NCBI GenBank assembly: GCA_035624455.1
Contig: DASPRM010000164.1
Coordinates: forward strand, 1-64,000
DNA from: Terriglobales bacterium
Lineage (GTDB): Bacteria > Acidobacteriota > Terriglobia > Terriglobales > Acidobacteriaceae
Direction of reading: 5' to 3'
DNA length: 64,000 nucleotides
The first letter of the stretch is position 1; each line of letters starts with the position of its first letter. The notes under the pieces are model-generated. The model was not told the DNA's origin. It saw nothing but the letters and a program-made list of their open reading frames with translations, and did no database searches. Positions 15,176-25,469 of the stretch are shown in pieces. The position numbers and the translations under genes are program-made.

Positions 15176-17476
15176 CTACTGGACCCCGGCCTTGCTCATC
15201 TTGGTGGCGACTTTAATTCCGCTTAGCCCATTGACGTACTTCGAAATTCCCCGGAACAGGGATTCCGCGATCTTCTGCCGGTACTCTGGAGTCTGCAGCT
15301 TTTTCTCATCGCCTGGGTTGCTGATGAAAGAAATCTCCGCCAGGATCGAGGGCATATTTGCGCCGATCAGCACAATAAACGGCGCCTTCTTCACGCCCCT
15401 GTCACGCATCGAACTGGCGTGGCCGGAGAGGCCACTATGCATCGCCTGCTGCACGTTGAAAGCGAATTCGCGAGATTCCTCGATCTTCTCCTTGAGGGCA
15501 ATTTTCTTCACCAGGTCCTGCAATTCGTGAATCGATTTCTCTGAAACCGCGTTCTCTCGTGCCGCCACCTCCAGTGCATCGCGCGAGGAGGTGAAGTTCA
15601 AATAATAGGTCTCCACCCCGCGGGCGCCCGGATCGCGGCTGGAATTAGCATGTACGGAGATAAAGAGATCGGCCTCATGCTGGTTGGCGATGGCTGTACG
15701 GGTCTCCAGGGGAATGAAGGTGTCGTCGTCGCGAGTGTAGATGACCTCTGCACCCAGCCGGTTCTCCAGCAACTTCCCCAGGCGGAGACTGACATCCAGA
15801 ACCAGGTCTTTCTCTTCCAGCCCATGAGGACCAATCGTGCCCGTATCGTGCCCGCCATGCCCGGCATCCACAACAATGCGCCCGATCTTCAGCCCCAGGG
15901 CACGAGTCAGTGAACGATCACCGGCTAGAGTAGGCTGCGCTTCGCGGGCGTTCGGCTTATCACTGGTCCGGCCTTTTCGAGAGCGGGACTTGGGCGAAGG
16001 TCCGGCATCGGTGACCTTCGCAACTACCTTCTTCTCTAGCTGAGGCTGGCTATTGGCTTTCGCCTGATCGTCCGATGGACTGTTCTGAGCCTTGGATTTT
16101 TCCTTCGACTGGCTTGAGGGCGGCTCGTCGTCAGCCTCAACGATAGTCTTGGCGACCTGACCGGACGGGCTTGTTTTTAGTGCCGATTGTGCGGGACCTG
16201 CCGAAGCACTCTTAGCGGCCTCTGGCTTTTCCTCGATACCTGCATCCGCAGATTTCAGATCCTGGTTGGGGGGATTCGCGCTTTTTGCCGCGGCAAGTTC
16301 TACACTCTGCTCTCCGGCCGATGATTGCTTTGCAGCCTTCACATTTGCGCTCGTAGCTTGCGATTTGTCGAACGGCTTCCTGGATAGTGGCTGCTCGGCA
16401 CGCGCCACTGACTGGCCTGGCTTCTTGCCGTGAATATCAATGATCAGTCGATAGGGGTTGGGAAGCAGAAACGCGGAATATTCCGAGACGTCATCCACAT
16501 CCAGCACCACCCGGGCCTGATCGGGCAGGTATTGGGCCACGCGTATCTTCTTAAGAAATCCGTCCTCCACGTCAAAGCTCTTGCCGACCAAGGTGGAAGC
16601 CAGCCGCGTATCCTTGAGGTCAAAGTAGATCCTATCGGGGCTCGGGATGCGCCAACCCTCGTACTTGACCTCCGCCTCGAGATCAATGGCTACCCTTGTA
16701 TAGTCTGGAGTAGACCAATGGCGGATTCCCGTCAGAAGGGGGCGTCCCGTCCTTCCGCTCTCTTTTGGCTGAGCGTGGGAGCCTGATGAAGTATTCCTGG
16801 ACGTTTCCGCCACGGTACCGGCGTCTTCCGCTTCTTTTTTGTTGGCAATCTTGTCGTTCTTCTTCTGCTCTGCAGCTGCTTTGATCTCCTCCAGCGCCTT
16901 GCTGGCTTCTGCAGCCTGGGGGGCGTGCGGGTAGAGCTTCAGCAGTTCGTCAAACGTGGTTCGCGCCTGCTCGGGATCATTCAGGTCGTCTTTGTAGATT
17001 TGCCCGATGGTGAGCAAAGCCTGTACGCGATGCTTGCTGCCCGGATACTCACGGCGAAGAAACCGATACTGGCCGATGGCGGCCTCCAGCGCGCTATCGT
17101 CGTCCAGTGTGTGCCCCTGCTCTGCCAAGAGCTCAGCCACGGCGACTACGCCGGCGACCGCCTTGGAGGAGTTGGGAGCTAGGTGATAGACACGGCGGTA
17201 GGCATCCTCCACCCGCTTATATTCGCGCGCGGTGCGTTCTTTCTCGGGGCGGCCATTGAGCGCCTCGCGCATGCGCTCGGCGGCCTCGAACTGACTCTGA
17301 GCTTGCTGTTTTCTCTGGCTAGAGTTGGCGGCAAGGCCGGGAAGAGCAGCGAAGGAAACAAGAAACAGAGCCGTAGCGAGGGGAATCCAGGCGATCTTGC
17401 TCCGGAGGTTTTCTCCGGGGAGGGTCGAGGAGTCCAATTTTTCGCAACCCGAAGCGGCTCTGGTTGAGAGCGTCAT
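15176..17476 (-). CDS. N-acetylmuramoyl-L-alanine amidase with TPR and AMIN domains
   Basis: The 766-residue exported enzyme has a signal sequence at about residues 30-50 (IPLATALFLVSFAALPGLA) and a TPR/YbgF-like helical region, residues 55-205. An AMIN beta domain spans about 245-350 (GIRHWSTPDYTRVAIDLEAEV, RLIIDIHGKKPG). A long Ser/Ala/Lys-rich linker follows, then a C-terminal Amidase_3 domain with zinc ligands in IVVDAGHGGHDTGT, EEKDLVLDVSLRLGKLL, FISVHANSS and a late LAEISFISNPGDE. It cleaves the amide between MurNAc and the stem peptide during daughter-cell separation or wall turnover; AMIN targets it to peptidoglycan. The ATG abuts the stop of the transglycosylase gene (TAGATG). The start is uncertain because about 30 residues precede the signal helix. 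Confidence 0.92.
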   Translation of the reverse strand: MTLSTRAASGCEKLDSSTLPGENLRSKIAWIPLATALFLVSFAALPGLAANSSQRKQQAQSQFEAAERMREALNGRPEKERTAREYKRVEDAYRRVYHLAPNSSKAVAGVVAVAELLAEQGHTLDDDSALEAAIGQYRFLRREYPGSKHRVQALLTIGQIYKDDLNDPEQARTTFDELLKLYPHAPQAAEASKALEEIKAAAEQKKNDKIANKKEAEDAGTVAETSRNTSSGSHAQPKESGRTGRPLLTGIRHWSTPDYTRVAIDLEAEVKYEGWRIPSPDRIYFDLKDTRLASTLVGKSFDVEDGFLKKIRVAQYLPDQARVVLDVDDVSEYSAFLLPNPYRLIIDIHGKKPGQSVARAEQPLSRKPFDKSQATSANVKAAKQSSAGEQSVELAAAKSANPPNQDLKSADAGIEEKPEAAKSASAGPAQSALKTSPSGQVAKTIVEADDEPPSSQSKEKSKAQNSPSDDQAKANSQPQLEKKVVAKVTDAGPSPKSRSRKGRTSDKPNAREAQPTLAGDRSLTRALGLKIGRIVVDAGHGGHDTGTIGPHGLEEKDLVLDVSLRLGKLLENRLGAEVIYTRDDDTFIPLETRTAIANQHEADLFISVHANSSRDPGARGVETYYLNFTSSRDALEVAARENAVSEKSIHELQDLVKKIALKEKIEESREFAFNVQQAMHSGLSGHASSMRDRGVKKAPFIVLIGANMPSILAEISFISNPGDEKKLQTPEYRQKIAESLFRGISKYVNGLSGIKVATKMSKAGVQ

Positions 17477-18364
17477 CTAATCCGTGTTCGTTATCCTCAA
17501 AACTCCATCGGCCGCCCGTGAGACTCGGATCGGCCCCGCGTTGCTCAGGTACAACTGCATGCCGGAGTTGCCGCCGGCATAAAGCTCCGTAATCCTCTTC
17601 ACGTAATTGCGCGTCTCCGCATAAGGCGGAATGCCATTGCTGCGGTTCACCGCACCTTCGCCTGCGTTGTAGGCAGCAAGCGACAGCCGCACGTCGCCCC
17701 CGAAGTTGTTCAGTAGCTGCTTCAGATGGCGTACCCCGGCATCGACGTTCTGCTGCGGGTCGAAGGGGTTCTTGACCGACAGCAGACGCGCCGTCTGGGG
17801 CATCAACTGCATGAGCCCGAGAGCTCCCTTGCGCGAGACCGCGTGGGCGTTGAAGTTCGATTCCACCTTGATCAGAGCGCGGACCAGGTTGGGATCGACG
17901 TTGTGCCGCGAGGCAGCCGCTTCGATGGCGTCATCCACTTCCTTAGCAGTTACCGCGCGGCCCTGGGCGACGCCTCGATAATTAGGGTTCACCTGTGCGG
18001 GGCTGTTCTCACTTGCGGGCTGTTGTCCGATGTAGTCGGTCACCTCTGCAACCGCGCTACGTGCGGCGCTGGCGGCCGACCGGCTCGGGGCCGGCACAGC
18101 TTTCCAGCAATGCTCATTGTTGCTCCAGTAAACGAGACGGCTGGAACGAGCAGGGGAGGACGGTGCTGAAACCTGGGGGGATGCATGCGAAGCCGGCGCT
18201 TCATCGTTCACATAAACAGTGCGCCCATAGGAGTCGCGCACTGCCGTAATACCGTCGCCGGCCATGGCGTGGGGAAGGAAGGTCGCAAGAGTGATCGCCG
18301 CCAGAACCATGACAGGGAGTTTTGGCGCGGCGGATCGGGGTGGAACCTGTAGCCGTTTACCCAT
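17477..18364 (-). CDS. Lytic transglycosylase, SLT domain
   Basis: The protein has about 295 residues. ATG 18364 (MGKRLQVPPR) is preferred because the signal peptide (PVMVLAAITLATFLPHAMA) follows within 20 residues. An N-terminal DUF4124-like segment (GITAVRDSYGRTVYVNDEAP) leads to a soluble-lytic-transglycosylase domain: IEAAASRHNVDPNLVRALIK, catalytic Glu in KVESNFNAHAVS, GALGLMQLMPQTA and LSLAAYNAGEGAV. It cleaves glycan strands with anhydro-MurNAc formation. It shares an operon with the amidase: two peptidoglycan hydrolases that attack different bonds. Confidence 0.92.
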   Translation of the reverse strand: MGKRLQVPPRSAAPKLPVMVLAAITLATFLPHAMAGDGITAVRDSYGRTVYVNDEAPASHASPQVSAPSSPARSSRLVYWSNNEHCWKAVPAPSRSAASAARSAVAEVTDYIGQQPASENSPAQVNPNYRGVAQGRAVTAKEVDDAIEAAASRHNVDPNLVRALIKVESNFNAHAVSRKGALGLMQLMPQTARLLSVKNPFDPQQNVDAGVRHLKQLLNNFGGDVRLSLAAYNAGEGAVNRSNGIPPYAETRNYVKRITELYAGGNSGMQLYLSNAGPIRVSRAADGVLRITNTD

Positions 18365-18818
18365 GCAAACGTGTTCCTCGTAAATCGCACGCCCTGGGAT
18401 TGCGGTGCGCGAATTACCAGCCCCTACCGACAGAGATATCAACCAGAGTGAGTGGATTATAGGCTGCTGGATAGAGGGGTGCAATCCGGCAAAGGGCAGG
18501 GAATCTCGGAAGTGAACCTGCCCAAATAGCAGAAAAATCAGCATAAAAGCCGAAAAAAACGGAGCAAAACGCAGCCCGGGTACGGAGGAACATGAACTGC
18601 CGGATTCGGGAGGTTACGTGCCGAAATGGACTGCTGATAATGCTGGATTTAGAAGAGTGGTAATCGGGGAAAGGGTAATCGGGTAATCAGAAAGCGTAGT
18701 CAGCACTCAGCCATGCTTAATGAATCCTGAGGGTGCCCGTTCAACCCGCTCTACTAATAGCGCAGTCCCACTCTCGCGCCATGAAACCGGGTAGAGCGGG
18801 GTTGGGCGGGGTAGTTCA
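18365..18818. other. 454-bp gap upstream of the transglycosylase, downstream of alaS
   Basis: No gene is supported here. A short run of direct repeats (GTAATCGGG three times, about 18660-18690) belongs to the same GATCGGGT-rich family seen around alaS and recX. The remainder holds no structure I can name. Confidence 0.5.
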
Positions 18819-21647
18819 TCACTTCAGCAACGATTCCACCACGCCATACGTTGACGCCAGGGCCTCGTCCAGGGCAGCAGCATCTTTGCCCCCGGCTTCA
18901 GCTAGATCGGGACGCCCTCCCCCTTTTCCCCCAACCCTTTGTGCGATCGGCCCGATGACCTTGCCCGCCTGCACTCGATCCGTAAGGTCCCGAGTGACCC
19001 CAACTATAAGCGCCACATCGCCATTGGAAGACGACCCCAGGGCCACCACGCCCGACCCCAGCTTCTGCCTGAGGTTGTCCACCAGGGTGCGCATCTGCGG
19101 GCGCTCGAGGTTGTCCACGCGATGCGCCAGCACCTTCACACCATTGATCACCTTAATTTTGTCGTCGACGGAAGCGGTAGTGGCCGCAGCCGACTTCATC
19201 CGCGCCTGCTCCAGCTCCTTGCGCAGGCGCTTCAGTTCCTCGTCGCGCGCCTCCAGTTCATGCTGGAGCGCCGTGGCCAGCGACCCTTCGGCCTCGTGCC
19301 CGAACCGGACCAGCTTGCGGGCCACCCCCTCAAGCTGATGGTCAGCCCGGAAGTGATGCAGTGAGCTTTCGCCCGCCACCGCTTCTACGCGCCGGACGCC
19401 GGAAGACACGCTGCCCTCGTCGAGAATCTTGATCAGCCCGATCTCGCCAGTGGCGGCCGTGTGCGTGCCGCCGCAAAGCTCGGTTGAAAAATCTCCGATC
19501 CGAATGACCCGGACCTTATCGCCATACTTCTCCCCGAACAGCGCCATGGCGTGGTACTGGTTGATCGCCACGTCGATCGGCACGTCTTCGATGACTTCCA
19601 CCTTCTGGTTGGCGAGGACTTCCTTGTTGATCAGGTCCTCGATATCCTGCAGCTCTTCGTCCTCGACCGCGGTGAAGTGCGAGAAGTCGAAGCGCAGGTG
19701 GCCGGGCGAGACCAGCGATCCCGCCTGCTTCACGTGCTTGCCCAGGACCTCGCGCAATCCGGCATGCAGCAGATGCGTCGCGGTGTGGTGGCGCATGGTG
19801 GCGCGGCGGATATCGAGATCGACCACCGCATCCACCTTGTCGCCGACGTGCAGGTCCTCCTTCGCAACCACCTTGTGCGCTCGGACGCCCTGCACCGGGT
19901 AGTAGACGCCCTGGACCTCGGCGACTACAAGATTGTGCTCGTCGTCATAGAGCAGTCCGCGGTCGCCCACCTGCCCGCCAGCTTCCGCGTAGAACGGTGT
20001 GTGATCAAGGATGACCTCGCCCTGCTGGCCTGCCTTCAGCTCTTGCACACCCTGATTGTTGCGCATGAGCGCGACAATTTCGGAGCCGCTGGATTCGGTC
20101 TGCCGGTAGCCTTCAAAGACCGTAGGCCGAAGCTGCTGGTAAGCGGGATTTGCGGTCTGCTTGGCTGCGCCCTTCCAGGAGGCCTGGGCGCGAACTCGCT
20201 GCTCGGCCATGGCGGCATCGAAGCCTGCCTGATCGAAACCAATGCCAAGATCTCGCGTTGCGTCAGCAATGAAGTCCAGGGGTAGCCCGAAAGTGTCGTA
20301 CAGTTTGAACGCCTTCTCCCCCGGATACTTGACGGTCTTGCCAGCTTCCTTGAGGTTAGCCACCAAACGCGGCAAGTCGTCATGCTGCTCTTTTGTGCGA
20401 AGTGCCGCACTCCTTGCCAATTGTGTTTGAGCGGCGGTCTCACCCCGGGACGCTGCCAATACTTCATCCATCAGGTCATCTTCTAAGAGCCGAAGACCCT
20501 CATCAACCGTCCTCGCAAACCTCGCCTCCTCGCTCTCCACCACCTTCGCTACGCGCTCCGTCGTCTCCATCAATTCTGGATAGGCGTCCTTCATCAGCTC
20601 ACGTACGGCATACACCATCTGATACAGAAATGGCTGATTCTGCCCCAGCAATCGCCCATGCCGAATCGCCCGCCGGATGATCTTGCGCAACACATAGCCG
20701 CGGCCATCGTTCGCCGGAATCACACCGTCGGAAATCAGAAACGTCGAGGCCCGCGCGTGGTCAGCAATCACCCGCAATGACGCCGCGCCGCGGCTGCCGC
20801 TCTCCGCCTTCAACTCTTTCTCATAATCGACGCCGCACAACTCCGCCGCGCGCTTGATCAGCGGCACAAACAAATCCGTATCGTAATTCGATATTTTTCC
20901 CTGTAGCACCGCCGCCAGGCGTTCCAGGCCCGCGCCGGTATCGATCGAGGGCTTGGGCAGCGGGTTGAGCACACCGCCGGCATCACGGTCGAACTGCATG
21001 AACACCAGGTTCCAGATCTCGACGTAGCGCCCGCACTCGCAACCGAAGGCGCAATCGGTGTGGCCCTCGCCACTCGCGATTGCGCCCATGTCATAGTGAA
21101 TCTCGCTGCACGGACCGCAGGGGCCGGTGTCGCCCATCTGCCAGAAGTTATCTTTGAGCCCGAACTCAAAAATCCGCTCCTTGGGCACACCCTGATCTTC
21201 GTGCCAGTGGCGGTAGGCTTCTTCGTCGCGCGGAACTCCTCCTTCGCCGTTAAAAATCGTGACGTAGAGTTTGCCCGCCGGGATGCCGAACCATTTCGGC
21301 GAGGTCACCAGCTCCCAGGCAAAGCGAATCGCGTCGCGCTTGAAGTAGTCGCCAAACGAAAAATTCCCCAGCATTTCGAAGAACGTATGGTGACGATTGG
21401 TGAAGCCGACGTTCTCCAGGTCGTTGTGTTTCCCCCCGGCGCGCACGCACTTCTGCGAACTGGTGGCGCGCTTGTAATCGCGCTTTTCGAGCCCCAGGAA
21501 GACGTCTTTGAACTGATTCATCCCCGCATTGGTAAAAAGCAGCGTGGGATCATTTGCCGGCACGAGCGACGAGGAATGGACCTCCTTGTGTCCGTTCTCG
21601 ATAAAGTAGTCGAGGAACTTGCGGCGAATTTGCGAACCAGTCAGCAT
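18819..21647 (-). CDS. alaS: Alanyl-tRNA synthetase
   Basis: The 942-residue protein has the class II catalytic core at the N-terminus ([53 protein letters not shown]), the zinc-dependent editing domain with [17 protein letters not shown] and [13 protein letters not shown] (the HxxxH and CxxxH zinc ligands) and a C-terminal DHHA1-like end ([15 protein letters not shown]). It attaches Ala to tRNA-Ala and clears mis-charged Ser/Gly. The length matches the family. It lies upstream of no other gene in an evident operon. Confidence 0.97.
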   Translation of the reverse strand: MLTGSQIRRKFLDYFIENGHKEVHSSSLVPANDPTLLFTNAGMNQFKDVFLGLEKRDYKRATSSQKCVRAGGKHNDLENVGFTNRHHTFFEMLGNFSFGDYFKRDAIRFAWELVTSPKWFGIPAGKLYVTIFNGEGGVPRDEEAYRHWHEDQGVPKERIFEFGLKDNFWQMGDTGPCGPCSEIHYDMGAIASGEGHTDCAFGCECGRYVEIWNLVFMQFDRDAGGVLNPLPKPSIDTGAGLERLAAVLQGKISNYDTDLFVPLIKRAAELCGVDYEKELKAESGSRGAASLRVIADHARASTFLISDGVIPANDGRGYVLRKIIRRAIRHGRLLGQNQPFLYQMVYAVRELMKDAYPELMETTERVAKVVESEEARFARTVDEGLRLLEDDLMDEVLAASRGETAAQTQLARSAALRTKEQHDDLPRLVANLKEAGKTVKYPGEKAFKLYDTFGLPLDFIADATRDLGIGFDQAGFDAAMAEQRVRAQASWKGAAKQTANPAYQQLRPTVFEGYRQTESSGSEIVALMRNNQGVQELKAGQQGEVILDHTPFYAEAGGQVGDRGLLYDDEHNLVVAEVQGVYYPVQGVRAHKVVAKEDLHVGDKVDAVVDLDIRRATMRHHTATHLLHAGLREVLGKHVKQAGSLVSPGHLRFDFSHFTAVEDEELQDIEDLINKEVLANQKVEVIEDVPIDVAINQYHAMALFGEKYGDKVRVIRIGDFSTELCGGTHTAATGEIGLIKILDEGSVSSGVRRVEAVAGESSLHHFRADHQLEGVARKLVRFGHEAEGSLATALQHELEARDEELKRLRKELEQARMKSAAATTASVDDKIKVINGVKVLAHRVDNLERPQMRTLVDNLRQKLGSGVVALGSSSNGDVALIVGVTRDLTDRVQAGKVIGPIAQRVGGKGGGRPDLAEAGGKDAAALDEALASTYGVVESLLK

Positions 21648-21693
21648 GAAGCACGCTAATTCTAGCAGGCAGCGAGGGAAGGAATTTGTGATC

Positions 21694-21818
21694 GGGTGAT
21701 CTGCGATCGGGTGAAGTTCGAAGTACGAGCGTTGAGATAATACATTTCGAGCGTGAAATATCCCCTAATCTAGATCTCAGATCACCCCATCTCAGATCAC
21801 CCCATCTCAGATCACCAG
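21694..21818. repeat. 15-bp tandem repeat with inverted partner between alaS and recX
   Basis: ATCTCAGATCACCCC occurs at 21774-21788, 21789-21803 and (last 2 bases changed) 21804-21818. An inverted near-copy (CGGGTGATCTGCGAT) lies at about 21697-21711, so a long hairpin is possible. Confidence 0.7.
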
Positions 21819-21862
21819 ATCGCTCGATCTGCTGGTTAACCGATCCAGATTTACCCGATGTC

Positions 21863-22387
21863 TTAGCTTTCCAGGGCCGTCAGCACTTCGTCCTCGACAT
21901 CCCATTTCTTCAGGATCGTGATAATCGTCCGGGAGCCAAACCCGGCCCGAACCAGCGTACGGAAGATGCGCGCCGCCTGTTTCTGGTCTGCGGGTTTCTG
22001 CAAACGCTTACGACGGAGGTAGTCACGCGCCAATCTTTCCTCGTTGGTGTCCGAATAAGCACTCGAGACAGCCTTAGCGATGATCGAATCGTGTACCCCG
22101 CGTTGCTTCAGGTCGGAGATCACGCGCCGTCGGCCAAATTTTTCGTTTTCCTTGCGCAGCGATGAATAGGTCGCAGCATATGCCGAGTCATTCAGATAGC
22201 GCTCTTCTTTGAGGCGCGCCACCACCGTCTCGACCAGAAGGTTGCCATATTCGGAGCCCTCGACTCGCTGGCGCAGGAGGCGCTTCAACTCAGCTACTGA
22301 GCGCATGCGGCGTCCCAGTGCGGCGATAGCGTACTCGTAGAGCGCAGGCTCGTCCCAGAGCTTCTGCTTGCTGCGGCCGAAGGCCAT
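21863..22387 (-). CDS. recX: RecX family regulator of RecA
   Basis: The 174-residue, basic, all-helical protein has the three-helix repeat pattern of RecX: ALYEYAIAALGRRMRSVAELKRLLRQR, VVARLKEERYLNDSAYAATY, ENEKFGRRRVISDLKQRGV and LVRAGFGSRTIITILKKW. RecX binds RecA filaments and modulates strand exchange. It stands upstream of alaS on the same strand but 215 bp away; recA itself is not in the window. Confidence 0.9.
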   Translation of the reverse strand: MAFGRSKQKLWDEPALYEYAIAALGRRMRSVAELKRLLRQRVEGSEYGNLLVETVVARLKEERYLNDSAYAATYSSLRKENEKFGRRRVISDLKQRGVHDSIIAKAVSSAYSDTNEERLARDYLRRKRLQKPADQKQAARIFRTLVRAGFGSRTIITILKKWDVEDEVLTALES

Positions 22388-22567
22388 GAGGGAAATTGTA
22401 AGCGGGTAAGTGACGAACGGTAAGCTAGATCTGCGATGTTCGAAGTCCGAAATTTGCCAATTCGAACCTCTGTCGCCGGCTTGGCGACCAGCAGAATTCA
22501 GCGCTCACTTCTCACACCACGTTCAAACTTCACACTCCATCCGATCGAACTTCACCCGATCCAGGCT

Positions 22568-23728
22568 CTATCTGCCGAATCCCGAGCCGAATCCTGACCC
22601 GACTGATCCGAAGGCGCTCTGCTGCATCTCGTCCCGGGCGGCATCGCCGGTGCTGGCGATTCCGGCCACGCGCAGCTTGAAGTCGTCTGGATTGGTTGCA
22701 TTCTCCAGCGCGGTTTCAAACGAGATCAGGTTCTGGGTATAGAGATCGTAGAGTGACTGGTCGAAGGTCTGCATGCCGTACTGCGAGGTGCCCGTGGCCA
22801 GCGCTTCGCGGATGTTGCGCGTTTTTTCCGGTGTAACGATACACTCGCGCACATAAGCGGTGGACATCAGGACTTCGCAAGCCGGGACACGTCCATTGGC
22901 ATCGGCCCGGCGCACCAGGCGCTGGCTGATGACGGCTTTTAGAGTCGCCGCCAACTGCAGCCGAATCTGCTTCTGCTCGGGTGGCGGAAACACAGCAATA
23001 ATGCGGTTGATGGTTTCCACGGCGTCCAAGGTGTGCAGGGTCGAGAACACCATGTGGCCGGTTTCGGCCGCGTGCAGGGCTGTGCTGATGGTCTCGAGAT
23101 CGCGCATTTCGCCCACCAGGATCACGTCCGGGTCCTGGCGCAGGCAGGCACGCAGCGCTGAGGCGAACGATGGTGTGTCCACCTCGACTTCGCGCTGGTT
23201 CACAAATCCTTTTTTATCGCGGTGCAAAAACTCGATCGGGTCTTCAATGGTGATGATGTGCTCAGCGCGGCTGGAATTGATACGGTCAATCATGGCCGCC
23301 AATGTGGTCGACTTACCGGAACCGGTGACGCCGGTGACCAGCACCAGCCCGCGGGCCTCATCGCAGACCTTCTCCACGATCTTGGGAAGGTATAGCTCGT
23401 CGATGGGCTTGATCTTGGTAGGAATGACACGCAGCACCAGGCCCACGTTGCCGCGCTGCTGAAATACGTTTACGCGGAAGCGTCCCAGGCCGGCTACGCC
23501 GTACGCCATATCCAATTCCGCGTTCTCTTTGAACTTTTGCTTTTGCCGGTTGGACATCATGCTGAAAGCCATGCTCAGCATGTCCTCAGCGGTGACGCGC
23601 GGCTGGTCAGTCAGGGGCACCAGCTCGCCATCCACTCGGATGTGAGGGTAGTTTCCCACCTTGAGGTGCAAGTCGGAGGCCTTCCGCTCCATCGCGATGC
23701 GCAGCAGATCATCGATTGACATCGGCAT
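22568..23728 (-). CDS. pilT: Type IV pilus retraction ATPase PilT
   Basis: The protein has about 386 residues. ATG 23728 (MPMSIDDLLRIAMERKASDLH) is preferred because family members start here; ATG 23722 is also possible. Landmarks are Walker A GVTGSGKST, Asp box IITIEDPIEFLH, Walker B VILVGEMRDLETISTALHAA, His box TGHMVFSTLHT and FPPPEQKQIRLQLA. The C-terminus is Gly/Ser-rich (GSGFGSGFGR) beyond the usual end. It powers pilus retraction and twitching motility as a cytoplasmic hexamer. No other pil gene is adjacent. Confidence 0.94.
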   Translation of the reverse strand: MPMSIDDLLRIAMERKASDLHLKVGNYPHIRVDGELVPLTDQPRVTAEDMLSMAFSMMSNRQKQKFKENAELDMAYGVAGLGRFRVNVFQQRGNVGLVLRVIPTKIKPIDELYLPKIVEKVCDEARGLVLVTGVTGSGKSTTLAAMIDRINSSRAEHIITIEDPIEFLHRDKKGFVNQREVEVDTPSFASALRACLRQDPDVILVGEMRDLETISTALHAAETGHMVFSTLHTLDAVETINRIIAVFPPPEQKQIRLQLAATLKAVISQRLVRRADANGRVPACEVLMSTAYVRECIVTPEKTRNIREALATGTSQYGMQTFDQSLYDLYTQNLISFETALENATNPDDFKLRVAGIASTGDAARDEMQQSAFGSVGSGFGSGFGR

Positions 23729-23860
23729 ATGGGTTTCTGCTTTCGGTGGTCGCAAAGTAGCACGGCTACAGAGGCTTAGCAATTCCTAGGGGTGTACGGA
23801 AGGGTAATAGAGACGTGGGTCTTTGGTGCAAAGGAGAGCAAAAGTCAGGTTTCACGACGA

Positions 23861-24235
23861 TCACCCGGCTTTTTGAGCCATCGTTGTCCCCTGGATCGCG
23901 GCAATCGCTTCCTCTTCCGAAGCGTAGATCTGAAAAAGTTGCTCCAGCCCGGTTATGCGAAGGACTTCCGCCACTCGTGGCGATAGACAGGCCAGTCTGA
24001 TTTTGGCATCACGCCGGTGAGCTGCCAAGAACACCGCCCCCAGTTCCCCCACGCCACCGCTGTCAATCTGACTGACTGCAGCCAGTTGTAGAACGAGCTG
24101 TTTGTTATCGTCGAGCAGGCGGCGCAGTGTGCGTCCGAATTCTTGCGTCTCTTCGCCGTAGACCAGGCGTCCCAGACAGTAAACGACCGGCACCCGCGCG
24201 TGCCATACGACCTGGAATGCGAGTTCCACTCTCAC
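23861..24235 (-). CDS. STAS-domain protein (anti-sigma factor antagonist-like)
   Basis: The protein has about 124 residues from GTG 24235; an upstream in-frame extension lacks domain sense. The fold elements VPVVYCLGRLVYGEE, QLVLQLAAVSQIDSGGVGEL, DAKIRLACLSPRVAEVLRITGL and FQIYASEEEAIAAI follow STAS proteins, with the potential phosphoserine in IDSGGVGEL. Such proteins release sigma factors or act in partner-switch signalling. It lies 132 bp upstream of pilT on the same strand; no kinase or sigma partner is nearby. Confidence 0.78.
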   Translation of the reverse strand: MRVELAFQVVWHARVPVVYCLGRLVYGEETQEFGRTLRRLLDDNKQLVLQLAAVSQIDSGGVGELGAVFLAAHRRDAKIRLACLSPRVAEVLRITGLEQLFQIYASEEEAIAAIQGTTMAQKAG

Positions 24236-24733
24236 GCTCTCTTGCAACGGAAGGCTGGTGTGACCACGCGAACCAACAGCTCTGCCACACGGATTGTAAG
24301 AACCCGAGTATATCCCTGATGTCCAGAGCCCAGAGCTTGCTCGATACGGAAACATCTGACCGGCGGACTGTGGAGGCTACAGGATTTCTCTACTTGAGCT
24401 ACTACATTCCGATGATTGTTCCTTCGCGCGTTCAGGTTTCTAATCCGATCAGACCGACGCGCAGAGGCAGACGCCGAGTCCATCGCATCGGATGGCGGGG
24501 CAGCAGCCGCCATCTCAAAGATGTAGCAAGATAACTCAAACTCGGCGTCTGCTTATCTGTAAAGTCTCCCCCCTTCGAAGGGCCCCCTGACAGCAAATAC
24601 TCCTGTTCCAGCGATTCATAGGTGAATTGCGATTCGCAAATGAGAGCCGTCAAGCCAGGAAGAAAAGAACCAGGAAGGAAAAATAAGGGGCGCCTGGGAC
24701 AGCGCCCCTTTCGTATCTATCGTTCACTCGATC
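24236..24733. other. 500-bp gap between the STAS gene and the exported OB-like gene
   Basis: The only clear element is the terminator at 24685-24710. Several open frames exist, but none has a ribosome site plus recognisable protein character. Confidence 0.45.
24685..24710 (-). terminator. Rho-independent terminator of the exported OB-like gene
   Basis: Perfect 9-bp arms AAGGGGCGC (24685-24693) and GCGCCCCTT (24702-24710) with an 8-nt loop. On the minus strand they are followed by ATTTTTCC, directly downstream of the stop at 24734. Confidence 0.8.
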
Positions 24734-25123
24734 TTAGGAACCGGAAGGCACGATATCGGACACGTGAATCGTGCTCGTGCTCTGGTCAACGCTTCCGTTC
24801 ACCTTTACGTTCTGGCCCTCAAACGACTTCGCCTTTTCCTGGTCGTCCAGTTGATAGCTGGTGCCGTCACTGGCCTTCAGAACGTATTTCTTTCCAACCT
24901 TCTCAACCTTTCCAGAAATGGCTGTGGCTTGACCCTGCGAAGCCGGCATCCCTGAGGTGCTGGAACCTGGCGTTGATGCATCAGGCTGTGCCTGCATGCC
25001 CGAGTCGGAAGTCGGCTGCTGCGAGGTGGAGTTCGAACCCGACTGGCTGCTCGCCGAGGCTTGAGCAAAGCCGAGCGATGCCGCCAGCGCTAGTGTGGCT
25101 AGTACGGATAGTTCTTTTTTCAC
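24734..25123 (-). CDS. Small exported protein with Ser/Gln/Thr-rich linker and OB-like C-terminal domain
   Basis: The protein has about 129 residues. GTG 25123 is preferred since GGAGG lies 5 nt before it, and the signal peptide (KKELSVLATLALAASLGFAQA) starts at once. A low-complexity linker (about 45 residues of Ser, Gln, Thr, Gly, Pro) leads to a beta-rich C-terminal domain (ISGKVEKVGKKYVLKASDGTSYQL, VKVNGSVDQSTSTIHVSDI), similar to DUF5818/OB-fold exported proteins of Acidobacteria. Its function is unknown. Confidence 0.68.
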   Translation of the reverse strand: MKKELSVLATLALAASLGFAQASASSQSGSNSTSQQPTSDSGMQAQPDASTPGSSTSGMPASQGQATAISGKVEKVGKKYVLKASDGTSYQLDDQEKAKSFEGQNVKVNGSVDQSTSTIHVSDIVPSGS

Positions 25124-25469
25124 GCGATCCTCCAAATGCAAAATTAACTAGAGCGTCGGCGCGCTCTGCCAAGACAGCACGATGCATGCCAATGATCGAG
25201 GCCTCGCATTTGAAGCCGATATGTATCAGCCGCTCTGACCGCTGAGAGAAGTTTATTTGTTCATTACGAAGATATTACGCATACAGTAAATACCTTAAGC
25301 CTGAATCCGACCCTTCTGAGCCGCATTCAACCGGGCACCCGGCTTACCTCCTGACATCCTGATTTGGAAAAGCCTGGCCTCTGCCGGCAAACCTGCAGTT
25401 GAGCCCAGAGCTTCAGATCTGGGGCTATAATCTGGGACTGGACATTCGACTCTGCTGGCTCTGGAAGCC
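25124..25469. other. 346-bp gap upstream of pgsA
   Basis: It is divergent between the exported OB-like gene and pgsA, and AT-rich around 25245-25300. I see no named element or credible gene. Confidence 0.4.

Noticed and set aside
21774-21818. CRISPR array
   Set aside because: The three 15-bp units abut with no spacers and are too short.
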